Below the pieces are notes generated by a model. It was not told the origin of the DNA, did no database searches, and was given only the letters and a program-made list of their open reading frames with translations. This document shows positions 25,911-37,137 of a stretch of DNA of 64,000 nt, piece after piece (the first letter of the stretch is position 1; the number at the start of each line of letters is the position of its first letter). Both the position numbers and the translations under genes were made by a program. The stretch lies in NCBI GenBank assembly GCA_019925105.1, contig JAHGAU010000025.1:310001-374000 (forward strand). The letters are read 5' to 3'. This DNA is from Niebla homalea. Its lineage: Eukaryota; Ascomycota; Lecanoromycetes; Lecanorales; Ramalinaceae.

Positions 25911-26841
25911 TGTCACGAGAAATGCTGAGTATATAGGTGATAAAGTAATATATATGAGAATGATAAGCTATATAGCTACGAAGGGTACGCAATATAAAGG
26001 GTGCGTAGGCCGGTGCGTATGCCAAGGCCCTTAGCGTAATAGCTGGCACCGTAGGGTATAATAAGATCTGCGGTAATGCAGATCGATCCGTAATAATATC
26101 CCCATAACAAAAGAGAAAAACCGACGTCCTCGTCGCAATTTCTATGTCTACCATAAAACACCTTAATTATTATATACCCCGGTAATAGAAGTGACTTAGG
26201 GGAAGCTTTAAGTAAAGAAATCATATTAATTGGATATATAGTTATTAAGGAATAAGGGCCGGGGCCGAAATATAGGCTGAAAACCGTCAAATTACATACG
26301 TAAACCGAGCGAGAGCTGAATCGTTCAAAAACACGATCTCCGGGGTAGATCCGAATCGTGCACTATTGCCTTTTTAGGACTAGCTCGATTGCGAGAGCAG
26401 CGTAAACGTGGCGGAGTTGCAACGTTGCGGAGTAATGGAGTTGTAGCGTAGACGTATTGAAGACGACGTCGCGTTCTAAGGCTTTAGCTTTTGTCCGCTT
26501 AATTTGTATAACCACCTATAGAAGTATTACACTCGTACTACTTTCAAGTTGATCGGTGGTATAACCGGATATCCTTCTCTTGAGTATCTTTTTATTTATA
26601 ACGTTGCGTTTTACACGCGGTATACGTAGCTTGATCTTTGAGTTTGTCGGTAAGCGTATATTTAAAGCCTGCTTTTGCTATATTAAAAGGGCCGAGATAT
26701 CCTTTATAATTCCAAAGGTCGTAATTGAAGGTGTAAAATCGATATATTTATTGATAGTTTTCTATTATTTTATTTATAAACTTCTGAGGGATATGGAGCT
26801 TTTACGGTTACGGAATAAGCGGAGCAAATTTGCGGTAGAAG

Positions 26842-27222
26842 TCCTTGAGTATTATAGGTGGTAGCACCTTTAGTAGTAATACTTGGAACGACTTTATCGA
26901 TAGCGAAGTAAGGGATTTAAGAGGTATAAGTCTTATATAAAGATCATAGATAATAAGGTAGGGACGAGGTAAGAAGCTTAAAGCTATTAAGCTTGCTTTT
27001 AAGCTTGCTAATAAGCTTACTAAAGAAGGTATTAATAATAAAGTCCTGGATGCTGAAAATAAGGATTGAGCTATTAATAATAATCCAGTCGATTTAAGAA
27101 CTAATGCGTATATTAATAATAATATCGATATCGAGGATAATATAATCGAGCCAGCTAATGCTATTGATATAATAGATAAAGGCATAACGGTAAGATATTT
27201 AATTAACAAAGACTCCGCTTAA
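26842..27222 (+). pseudogene. T1 element protein, copy a (broken), unknown family
   Basis: A 127-codon frame with four internal stops, all at positions that could have been Trp. It reads SLSIIGGSTFSSNTWNDFI, then a Lys-rich region (GKKLKAIKLAFKLANKLTK), NKVLDAENKD, VDLRTNAYINNN, DIEDNIIEPANAIDI and GITVRYL. Copy b at 54,181-54,585 has the same order. The two differ by in-frame insertions and deletions: KLAFKLANKLT is absent in b, and a 14-residue DLNEAFEALNK segment is absent in a. The stops occur at the same codons in both. This pattern indicates an ancestral protein. It does not resemble gag, protease, RT or integrase. Confidence 0.6.
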
Positions 27223-27407
27223 TAAGGTTTTAGGTAAATACGCTATAACGTAACTACCTTGACTTAAGGCAGATAAAGGTTATACTCGATCTGTATTAAA
27301 GCTTAGATAACTGAAGCCGTTGCTACCATTTATTACGAGAAATGCTGAGTATATAAGTAATAAAATAATATATATATGAATAATAAGCTATATAGTTACA
27401 AAGGGTA

Positions 27408-29047
27408 TGTAAAGACCATGCTTAAAGCGAGTCATAAGGGTTTGTATTACAAAGGATATTAAAAGGATATTAAAGCTGAGGAGTGGTATATACAGTAAGT
27501 AAGGCTTATAATATGTGCGTCCGGCCCCGGAACAATATATATCCGGCCTTGGTAGGCCCCTATCTATAAGATATATCCACCTCTTTTAAATCTTAAATAC
27601 GTTTTTAATTTAATCCGTTTCTCGGTAATAAATCCTTTAAACCTTATTTCGAAATTTAGGGGCCTAATATGTTAAGAGTAGGGTAATTAAAGTTAATTAA
27701 GAAAAATTAAGGTTTATACCGGTATAAACATAATAAAACCGAAAAGAAAAATCGAATTCAAGTTGATTACCGTATTCTCCGATGATTAGCCGTAGTCGTA
27801 TACTCCGGCCCGAAAAAGTTTAGTACGAGTCGACCGTTAATTAATTATTAAGACTAAAGCGATTAACGAAATATCCGGTCGATATACTAAAGTTGTCACT
27901 CCTTAAGTAACTTTTACCCCTAAACGGTAAATAAGGTTCTTATCCTTAACACCCTTATCGCAATCGTATAAATACTTTCTATTTTTGAATCCGCTACCCG
28001 TAATACGGCCTTTACCTTTAAAAAGACCGGTAAGAAAAGTATTAAAAAGGTATTATTATCTTAACTGAAGAATCGAATCGACTTATAATTAAAGAATTAA
28101 ATATTTTTATAGTAGGTTTACTAATTGAAAAAATAAATACCTTAATAGTAGGCTTATTATTATATTTTCTAAATATAGATTTAACTAATAAGCTCCCTAA
28201 CGTCTAAGTATCGAAGTATTGATACCCTACATTACGGATAGGGTGATTAACGGGATACGTACGTTTATCGTATGGCTTTAAGGATCTGGTTAATAATAAG
28301 CTTATTTGCGGTATTATTGTAAACTATTCTTTTTATCGACCGGTTTATTTGCGAGGTCGATTTTAATCTATTATTAATAATAGGCCATTTATAATGTCGT
28401 CTTTTATTCTATTCTTCTTTTTATCGACCGGCTTATTTGCGAAATCGATATTATTCTATTTTTTTTATCAATCGGTTTATTTGCGAGGTCGATATTATTC
28501 TGTTTTTTTTATCGATCGGCTTATTTGCGAAATCGACGTTATCTATACTTTTTTAGTCCGCTTTTTGCCCGGTTTTCCCGTATACGGGAAGCTTTTATTT
28601 CTAGTCTTAATCGTCTTATAAATATTTAGTTTTAACTACGTTTTATAAGTATTTAGTCTTGATTACGTTTTATAGGTTTATAATATTCCGTAAACTAAAA
28701 AGTTCGGGGTAAAAAGGTAAAATATTAATTAGGAATACGGTGTTGCGATATAAGTATAAATTATTATCCATATACGAACCGTATTACCACCGTCTCCGTA
28801 TAGGGTATACTTTATTGATTTACCTCGCTGGGTTTCGAGGGAGCTTTAATATAATATAAAGATTATACTTAAAGCGAGTTATAAAAGTTTATATTATAAA
28901 GGATATTAAAGCTAAGGAGTAATATATATAGTAAGTAAGGTTTATAATATGTGCGTCCGGCCCCGGAACAATGTATATCCGGCCTTAACAGGCCCCCATC
29001 GCATAAGATACGTCCACCTCCCTTGGATCCCAGGCACGTCCCTAACA
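27408..29047 (-). mobile_element. Non-autonomous LTR element T2b, inverted, inside T1a
   Basis: Second copy of the T2 family in reverse orientation. The ends are TGTAAAGACC...CCCTAACA, the reverse complement of T2a ends. LTRs are 27,408-27,610 and 28,855-29,047. The 5-bp duplication is GGGTA/GGGTG (27,403-27,407 and 29,048-29,052), differing by one RIP-type change. Compared with T2a it has an expanded internal repeat (28,318-28,550). Open frames at 28,394-28,621 and 28,869-29,175 are by-products of that repeat and of the LTR. Confidence 0.9.
28318..28550. repeat. Internal tandem repeat in T2b
   Basis: Four diverged units of roughly 50-70 bp built on CGACCGGCTTATTTGCGAAATCGA. T2a has a single copy of this block in reverse complement at about 23,810-23,880. 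The array therefore expanded in T2b or collapsed in T2a. Confidence 0.8.
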
Positions 29048-29165
29048 GGGTGCGCAATATAAAGGGTACGCAGGCCGGTACGCATGCCAAAGCCCCTAGC
29101 GTAATAGCTGGCACCGCAGGGTATAATAAGATCTGCGGTGATATAGATCGATCCGTGACACTTTC

Positions 29166-29861
29166 GATTAAATAATAATTTAAATAAAACTTAAAAAAAT
29201 ACGTACCCGGTTATAACGGAAAATAATAAACGGATTCGATAATATTTTAAAAAAATTAAAAATAAAAAAAATAAGTAATAAATAACGAAATTTAATTTTT
29301 CTAAAAACGAGAATAAACTAAGCGTAAAATAAGTTAAATTTAGTTTATATTAAAGAAATTAATTATTACTCCGAAAATATTATTTCGAAAGCCGAAAAAA
29401 CCGTTATTAAGAAAATTATTCGCTTAAAAATACTTACGATAATTCATTAAAAAATAAAACGTTAAACCGAACGTTAATATTATTATAAAGACTTTATCTC
29501 GATAACTCGTAAATATCCGGTTTTAAATAAAAACGAAATCTCGGAAACTTATTTTCGACGGTACGGAATTATAAAAAAAAACAATAATACGCTAATTATC
29601 TAATTCCGGACGAATATAAACGGTTTCGTTTTTTTTTTTTACCGTTTACGCGGGAAGTAAAACGGACGCGGATTACGATTACGGTTAATATAAATAAAAC
29701 GCGGCTTATATTTTAATATTATATTTTTTATACGCGAAACGGAAACTTAAATTAATCGAAAAAATTAATACGAGCAATTATCGGAAAATATTATTTATAA
29801 AATAAAATATCCGAACCGTTACGAAGTTTATAATATTTATTAGTTTTTTATTTTAATTTAA

Positions 29862-29864
<3 letters not shown>
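29166..29864 (+). mobile_element. LINE L2, segment 4
   Basis: RIPed sequence between T1a and a small inverted LINE insertion, continuous in orientation with L2 segments 3 and 5. It corresponds by position to the region downstream of the RT in L1. No clear motif was read here, so the assignment rests on collinearity. Confidence 0.55.
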
Positions 29865-29892
<28 letters not shown>

Positions 29893-30066
29893 TATACTAC
29901 GAATCTAGCTAAGCTAATTTCGGCGTTCTATAATGGTCGGCCCACCGGCCTTACTAGTAGTCGCAAAACCTGACGTTATAGCGTTAGGACAAAATCGACG
30001 TCCACCCAACCTCTACTTATCCAAAACGAGCATCACTGGTTGGCCAGAGGGTGACTGTATTCACGC
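29865..30066 (-). mobile_element. 5'-truncated LINE copy, minus strand, not RIPed
   Basis: A 202-bp insertion that begins with (GATT)n, the reverse complement of the LINE tail, followed by the reverse complement of the LINE 3' end (AGCTAAGCTAATTTCGGCGTT). It is flanked by the 14-bp duplication TTTTAATTTAATTT (29,851-29,864 and 30,067-30,080). C content is normal, in contrast to the surrounding L2. Confidence 0.9.
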
Positions 30067-30080
30067 TTTTAATTTAATTT

Positions 30081-30709
30081 AATTAACGAAATAAACGAAA
30101 TTATTAAAGATTTTACCGAAAAAATACTATACCGATCGGACAAAAAAATAAACGCTGGAACCGCGAAAAATATATATAATAAAGGACACGAATTCGTAAG
30201 ATAAAAGCTATATATAATATAAATATCGAAAAAATAGTCGTATTATAATAATTAGAATTTATAAATAACAGCCCGACTTATATATCGGTTTACAATTTAG
30301 TAAAGCGGATTTACGCTTATATAGTAAAAAAGTAATCTCCGGAAATAAAACTTAATACGTAAAAAAATCAGTTAAATTTAAAAATATCGGTAAAAATATT
30401 TAAATAAACGGAAAACAAAGATAATATAATATAAACCCGGGAAAAAAAGAGAATACGATAAGACTAAAAGAAACCCTCAGAAAAATTCGATTATAATATT
30501 ATAGAATTTCTTAAATATAACTTAAATATAGTTATCCTTTAAGTAACTAATAATATTTATTTTTAACGAATAAAAGTTAAATAAATACCGATTTTATTTT
30601 AATAATAACGTTAGGTTTTACGGTTATTAACAAGGCTAATAAGCCGATCGCTATAGAACGCCGAAATTAGCTTAGCTAAATTCGTAATATAAATTAATCA
30701 ATCAATCAA
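30081..30709 (+). mobile_element. LINE L2, segment 5 (3' end and AATC tail)
   Basis: RIPed 3' end of L2. It finishes with AGAACGCCGAAATTAGCTTA and an ATCAATCAATCAA tail, matching the end of L1 (37,020-37,069). No target duplication could be paired with the 5' end near 13,868. Confidence 0.8.
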
Positions 30710-31232
30710 ATTAATTTTATTTTTTACGCGTTTTTTAATTTTTCATTTCAAAAGCTTAATCTTTATTTTATTTATAATTAAAACCCGTTTTCTTTAATAT
30801 TCGGTTTATTATCGGTTATAATACTTTTATACCTTATTTTTTATTAGAAAAATCCATTCATATATTCTAATATCTTCATAAAAAAAGCTTATAAATATTA
30901 TATTATAATTTTTTTTCGCGATTATAGAAATACGGCGTAAACGGCTAATTTTTACGAAATAAAATAAACAAATATATTCATAAATATTTAAATTCTATTA
31001 TTAATTTTATATTATACGAGTTGTATAATATACGTATTCAATAACGGTTTTAGGTTTCCAATAATTCCGAAAAAGCTCTTTAACGGTAAATCGAGCCTTT
31101 AAATCGAAAAAAAGGGCTATAATAAAAAGGAATTAAAAACCCGAAAAATTTATAACCTATACGTTAATTCTAATATTGTATTTATTGTCGGTATAATATA
31201 TAGAAGTTTTAATAATAATAATTTATTAATTT
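30710..31232. other. AT-rich spacer between LINEs L2 and L1
   Basis: About 520 bp of RIP-type AT-rich sequence. I see no gene, terminal repeat or tandem structure. Confidence 0.6.
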
Positions 31233-31280
31233 TCAAATTAGAAAGGTGATAATACTTATTAGATACTTAAAGGAAGATTG

Positions 31281-32950
31281 ATGGCGACGAACAAAGGGAC
31301 CCCAGAGGTCCAAAACGATGCGCATACGTATAGCTCTAGTGATAGTAAGAGAAGTATATTAAGTACGATAAGTAGAAGTAGCGTAGTGGTTAAAAACAAG
31401 GTAGTAAACGGGTAAATAACCTATATTAATAGAAACGGTAACGACGTATACGGGTAATATAATAATAATAAGCCGGATAACGCTTAAAATAAATAAAAAA
31501 ATTAAGGTTAATAAAATATATATATTAAAGCATATAAAACGCGTAATAACAATACGGAAATAATGGGTAAATAGGGGGGTAAAAAGGCCGGTACGGTATT
31601 AATAATAAAAGGTACGGGCGGGGGGAAAAGGCAGGAAGACCGCGGTAAAAATATTATTAAGGGTATATAAAGGGGAAATAAAATTAATAAAAAGGATAAA
31701 ACCTTAAGGGACCAAAGGTAAAAAGCGGAAACGGTATATCGCCCGATAAGTAAGGGCGAGAGGGCAATAAAGGAGGCGGTAAAGGCCTTAAAAGAACTCC
31801 TTATAATAAAGTAGAAGGATATTACGTTAAAGATTTAACCGATATTACGGATTAAGCTAAAAGGCGTAAAAGACTTTTACGCGAAAATAAAGGTAAAATT
31901 AAGGGAGGCGGAGCGGCTATAGGGCTCTTAAAAGGCGGTAATAAAAACGTTAATAAAGGGTAAAGACGGCGGTTTAAAATTAAGTATATAAGGTAAAAGT
32001 ATAAAGGTAATAGCCCCTTAAATGAGAAAGAGCTGGGCGATAAGGGTAATAAAGGGGGTACTTACGGTAAAGAATAAAAGGATAACGGAGGAGAAGGCGG
32101 CTATATTAAAAAAAACGAAGATAATAATAATCCGTTTATTTAATAATAAAAAGAAGAATATAGCGGTAAAAATAAACCCATTATAATTAATAAAGGCTTT
32201 TAAAATAACGACAGAACTATTAATAAAATAAATTATTACGGTACATAAACTATAAAGTAAAAATATCCTTTTTAATATAGTATTTTTAAAAGTAAAAGAA
32301 AGCTTAAAGAAATTTAAGGCTTAAGTTAATAAAAAAGAATATAAGTTAATTAAGGTTTTAAAATAATTATTTACCGTTATAATAAATAAAATATACTTAT
32401 TACGTTTTAAGGAAGCCGAGAAAAAGGTTACGTTAAGGAATATAGAAAAAAAGAATACGGTTTTTTATTTAAAGCTTAAGATCGTTAATTATAGGCTTCC
32501 ACCGGTAGTAAAAAGACTTAACTCCTTAAAACGCGTAAAAAGGTATTTTACCGTTATATTAAGTATAATATTAACGAAGATATATAATAATATCCTAAAT
32601 AAAAGGATTATTAAAGGGGGATCTCTTAAAATAACTTAATTATAAAATAAGGCGGTTAATATTTATTAATATTTTAAGTATTAAAGCTATAAATATATTA
32701 TTATAAAGTGCTTTAATATTATAAAATATACGGTTTACGTTAAGGGCTATAATATTTATAAGTATATAGAACTAATAATTAAGGGGCTTATAAAGGGTAT
32801 ATTTAAATACGTTACGTATAATAAGGAAAAATACCCAATATAGGATTTTAAGTATATAATAAGAATTAAGGAAATTAAACGTAAGGAAACCCGGATAGCC
32901 ATAAAAATCTAACGGTATAACGTATATAAGACTGGTTTAACAGGTTAATT
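31281..32950 (+). pseudogene. L1 ORF1 (gag-like), dead
   Basis: Begins MATNKGTPEVQNDAHTYSSS at 31,281 and stays open for about 44 codons before the first stop (TAA). L3 has the same start at 62,572. Around 32,690-32,900 the codon order fits three C-x2-C-x4-H-x4-C zinc knuckles with Cys and His codons mutated (TGT/TGC to TAT, CAC to TAT), as in LINE nucleic-acid-binding ORF1 proteins. The 3' limit is approximate. Confidence 0.7.
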
Positions 32951-32999
32951 AAAGGTAACCTTAAGACGTAAGTTTAATTAATTAAATAATAAAGGGTAA

Positions 33000-35900
33000 A
33001 TAACGGTAAAGAAGAAAAAGTTTTTTATAATCCCGACCTTAAGGGCCGGCCGTCCTACGTCTTTAATAATAATTAAGAAAATATTAAAATAGAAAACGTT
33101 TAATTTTAATAAGAAGTCCGTAGTTTAAACGGATATAAAAAAGGGAGTCCCTATAAAGGTTAATATATAATATATTAACGTTTCTAAAAGTAATATAGTA
33201 TAACGTTTATAATAAGGGAATTAAAGTAATAATATTAATATTTAAGTTTAAAGAAATCGAGGACGTTAACGTTATAATAATATAGGAATTACCGTATAAC
33301 TTATATATATGTTTATCTATTAATTTAAAGGAAAAGTTTTATTTAACTTTTAAAGGGAATAAGATAATTAAAATATACTTCTTTATAAATAAGTGGCTCG
33401 ATATAAATAATTAAGATATTACTTATTATAATAGAAACCTTTATATACTCCGTATTATAAGGGAAGGGGACTTAAAGGGCGACCTTAATATTTATAACGC
33501 GTATAACCTATTACCGGTTAATAAAAAAGGACCTTCTATAATATTATTACTTAAAAAAATCTTAATTATTTTAAATAAATATATATTACTTAAAGACTTT
33601 AACTTATATTATTATATATAAAATAAGGAAAAGCGTACGATAAACTACGTTAAATCGGATAATTTATTAATAGTTATTACTTAAGTTAATTTTTTATTAT
33701 TAATATTATAAGGGATTATTACGTAAGAAAGTTATAAATTTAAAATAATAATTAATTTAACCTTTAATACGGAAAAGGTTATTAGTATGGTCGTAATATA
33801 TAGGTTATAAAAGGACTTAAAATATAACTCAGATTATATACCGATATAAATAACTTTAAATTAAACCGTTAATATAACTTTATTATTACCGGTAAGGAGG
33901 GCGTAAAAAACGGTTAAGGAAGCAGAGGTTTATATAAAAACGGAAGAAATAATAATATAGTTCGTAAATTTCCTTTAATTAAATAATAAAGATTAAATCA
34001 ACTTTTTTATAAAATAAATAATAAAAGTATTAAGTAAAATAATCGATAAAACTATCTTAATAATAAAACCCTCTTAAAAAGTTAAAACCTATTAAAATGA
34101 AAAATATATAACCGCGATTATAAAAATAAAAAGGTTAATTAAATAAGCTTTTAAGTATAAAAATTAAGAGATACTTAATTAATTAAGGGTTATTTAAGAA
34201 AAAAAGGAAAGGATTATTAAAAAGGTTAAATAAATATACTTTCAGTTTACGGTATATAACTTAACGGTTTTACTTCATAGTATCTAAAAGTTAACGAAAT
34301 ATAATAAAGAATAAAGTGGGAAATTAAAGCTTATCCCTAAATTCTTATCCCTTAAAAGACCCGATAATATATTAATTAATACCTTTAACGGTAAAATTGA
34401 GGCCCTTAAAGGAGCATTTTTCCCCCCTCCGTTAAAAGTTAATTTAAACGATATTAACGGCGTTATATATTTTAACCCCGTATTAATAAATAAGGTAATA
34501 ATATAAAATATAATAATTAAGGCGATTAATAAATTAAAGAAGGATAAAGCCTTAGGACCGAATAGGATTCTTAATAAATTCTTAATAATAATAACCTTAC
34601 CGTTTAAAAAGGTTTTTATTTACCTTTTTTAAGCATATTTTAATATCGGTTATTATTTACGTAAGTTTAAGGAAATAAAAATAATTATATTTAAAAAGTT
34701 TATTAAGCCGGATTACTTTAAAGTAAAATCTTATAAACTTATTATATTCTTATATACGTTAAAAAAAACCTTAAAGATAGTAATAATAAAGATCCTTAAT
34801 AACTATATAAAGAACTACGGACTTCTCCTTAATTAATAAATAAAAGTAAAAAGAAATCGGTTAATAGAAATAACCCTTAAAGGACTAATCGATGGCGTAT
34901 ATATAATATAAGGTTATAGGAAGAAGTATATTATAAGCCTCCTTTTTCTCGATATTATAAATACCTTTAATAAGGTAAATTACTAAAGGTTATTATATAA
35001 CTTAAAGAAAAAGGGGATATTACCTTTCTTAATTAAATAAATGAAAAGTTTTATAAGCAATTAAACTACGTCGATTAATTTAAAATAAAAAATAAACTTA
35101 ATAAAGCCCACTATAATAAAGATTCCTTAAAGATTGCTTATTTCTTTTATATTATTTTTATTCTTTAACGGTTTATTAATTAAAGAGTTTATTAAGTTAA
35201 GATAAAAGGTTTAAGTTAAAGGCTTTATTAATAACGTTTACTTTTTAGTTTATAATACTTTTATACGTATAAATTATCTAGAATTAAAATAGGCTTATAA
35301 AGTCTATCTTTAATAAACGAGAATTTACGGGGATTAATTTGCGCCGTATAAATATAAGTTAATCTATATAATTAAGTGTTTAAGGCTATATAATATAATA
35401 GCCATAATAAACTTAAATAAAGTTATAATAAAACCGGATACCAGCATTAAAGTCTTTAATCTTTAAATAAATAAAAAGCTTAATTGGAAAAATTATATAA
35501 AAAAGGTTTAAAAGAAAATAACTTTATAAGAAAGGAGCCTTATTTATTTCGCCGTATTAATATAGGGAGCTATATTATAGAAAACCCGGATTATCTATTA
35601 AGTTATAATAAAGCCAGTTATAATATACGCTGCGGTTATCTGGTATATACTTAAGGGTACTCCGGGACATAAGAAAAAGCTTATTTAAATGTTATAGAAA
35701 GTCCAGAACCGGTATTTAAAAGTAATTAATAATATTTATAAAGTAACCTTTATCCCGGTATTAAAGTTTAAAATTTTTATACCGTTAATTGAAATCTTAT
35801 TAAATTAAATAATCGCTTAAGTAAAATTAAAAAGAAATATATACCTAATTATAATAATAGGAAATAAACGGATCCGCTAAAATCTTAATAAGTTTTAAGT

Positions 35901-36950
35901 TAAAAGGAATAAATTAAAAACATTTATTTCCCCTCTTATTAAGATAAAGTAGAAATAAGTTAAGAAAAAGATTAACCTTATTAATATCCCGGAGGCTAGT
36001 TTAAGCGGGTACGAACTCCTATTAAACGTAAGAAAAACTAAAACCAAAAGGATTTAAAGAGTGAAGGCTATAATAATTACTTTACGGGTTACGATAAAGT
36101 AAATTAAACGTTAATAAAAGTATAAGGACTTTATACCTTAAAATCGTCGTTATTTAGCTTTTAATAATAAAAAGATTATTAATAAGTATTTCCGCCGTTA
36201 TAATATTATAAGGAAAGGTAATAACGTATTAACGATTTAACTCCGGATAAGTAAAAACGGTTTAATTTACTTCCTATTTATTATATATACCGGGGGTCGG
36301 ATAAACGCCGGATATAAATACGGATAAAAGAAGTAAAACGCTATATACGTCCTTATTTTTTATCCTTTATTTATAGAGGTTAAGTTAAGATTTATCGTAA
36401 AAATTAATACTTATAATTATTATTAAATATTATTTATAAAGCGGGGCATTTAAGTAACTATTAAGTTTATAATATTTACCGGATTATTATTATAGTTTAA
36501 TTTCATTATAAAGATAAATAAAGTTATTAAAAACCTTACGGAGAAAGCCCGTTACCGGCTAAAAAAAAAAAGGAAAAACGGAAACCGGTTATATTAATTA
36601 TATAAACCGGAAAACATCTTTTATAGCCGTAAAGATATAATAATAAATACTTATTAAAAGTCTTTAAAGGAATTAACGGCGATAATAATATAAAAAAAAT
36701 ATATATTAAACGCGTAAGTATTAATAAAAATATTTAAAAATATTATATAAAATTAAAGTAATATAAATATATAAAGGAGCGGAAAAGTAATAAGCTTAAA
36801 AATAACCCTTATATAAATACGGTTATAATATTACGGATTTTCTTAAGAAAGTTAGAATATAAGAAGTATATAAATAAATTATTATTCTTTAAACGGCTAT
36901 TAATATCCTTTACCTTAAAGGATAAAGGGTAAAGGCCTAATAGATACCGG
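33000..36950 (+). pseudogene. L1 ORF2 (endonuclease-reverse transcriptase), dead
   Basis: Endonuclease region at about 33,200-33,860. RT signatures include KDKALGPNRILNKFLI (34,535-34,590), LLFLDIINTFNKVNY (34,945-34,985) and, near 35,221, FINNVYFLVYNTF. In the last one the FxDD catalytic pair has become NN through G-to-A change. APYKYKLIYI follows at about 35,340, the usual block after the palm. The C-terminal part (36,400-36,640) probably held the Cys/His cluster of Tad1-type ORF2. Stops throughout; limits approximate. Confidence 0.75.
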
Positions 36951-37100
36951 TTTTTACTTTAACGTTATAAGTATCAGGTTTTTACGGTTACTAGTAAGGC
37001 TAAAAGGCCGCGTATTAAGGAACGCCGGAATTAGCTTAGCTAGACCCGTAGTATAAATCAATCAATCAATCAAATTAGAAAGGTTAAGGATTCATTAATC

Positions 37101-37110
37101 TATATATAAA
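37101..37110 (+). promoter_or_regulatory. Possible TATA box of the first island gene
   Basis: TATATATAAA lies 28 bp before the ATG at 37,138 and 17 bp after the end of the LINE target duplication. L1 would thus have landed just upstream of the core promoter. The AT-rich surroundings make this weak. Confidence 0.3.
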
Positions 37111-37137
37111 CTTTTACGGAACGATATTGGAGTCGCA

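Larger units (their letters stand above)
25911..29160 (+). mobile_element. LTR element T1a, interrupted by T2b
   Basis: LTRs begin TGTCACGAGAAATGCTGAG and end GATCGATCCGTGACA. The left LTR is 25,911-26,095. The right LTR starts at 27,331, is broken at 27,407 by insertion of T2b, and resumes at 29,048-29,160. The 5-bp duplication CTTTC flanks the whole element (25,906-25,910 and 29,161-29,165). Without T2b the element is about 1.6 kb. The interior lacks gag-pol but carries a conserved frame at 26,842-27,222, shared with T1b at 53,071-54,842. Confidence 0.9.
31233..37084 (+). mobile_element. Full-length Tad1-like LINE L1
   Basis: The element proper is 31,248-37,069. It is flanked by the 15-bp duplication TCAAATTAGAAAGGT (31,233-31,247 and 37,070-37,084) and ends in an (AATC)n tail. 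ORF1 starts at ATG 31,281; ORF2 carries endonuclease and reverse transcriptase. Both are destroyed by RIP. The same 5' end occurs at 62,572 (L3), and the same 3' end occurs at 8,893, 30,066 (inverted) and 30,709, so this family is the most active LINE in the window. Gag with zinc knuckles, an AP endonuclease and RT match fungal Tad1-type LINEs. Confidence 0.92.

Noticed and set aside
25858..26290. Overlapping minus-strand frames of 98 and 104 codons
   Set aside because: They cover the left LTR and leader of T1a; the same kind of frame recurs at 28,869-29,114 and 41,920-42,111 in other LTR copies.
26580..27209. 94-codon plus frame (26,580-26,864) and 133-codon minus frame (26,808-27,209) in T1a
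   Set aside because: The minus frame is the shadow of the conserved plus-strand frame at 26,842-27,222; the earlier plus frame is not kept in T1b.
28318..28550. CRISPR-like spaced repeats
   Set aside because: Units are directly adjacent diverged tandem repeats inside an LTR element of a eukaryotic genome; no regular spacers.
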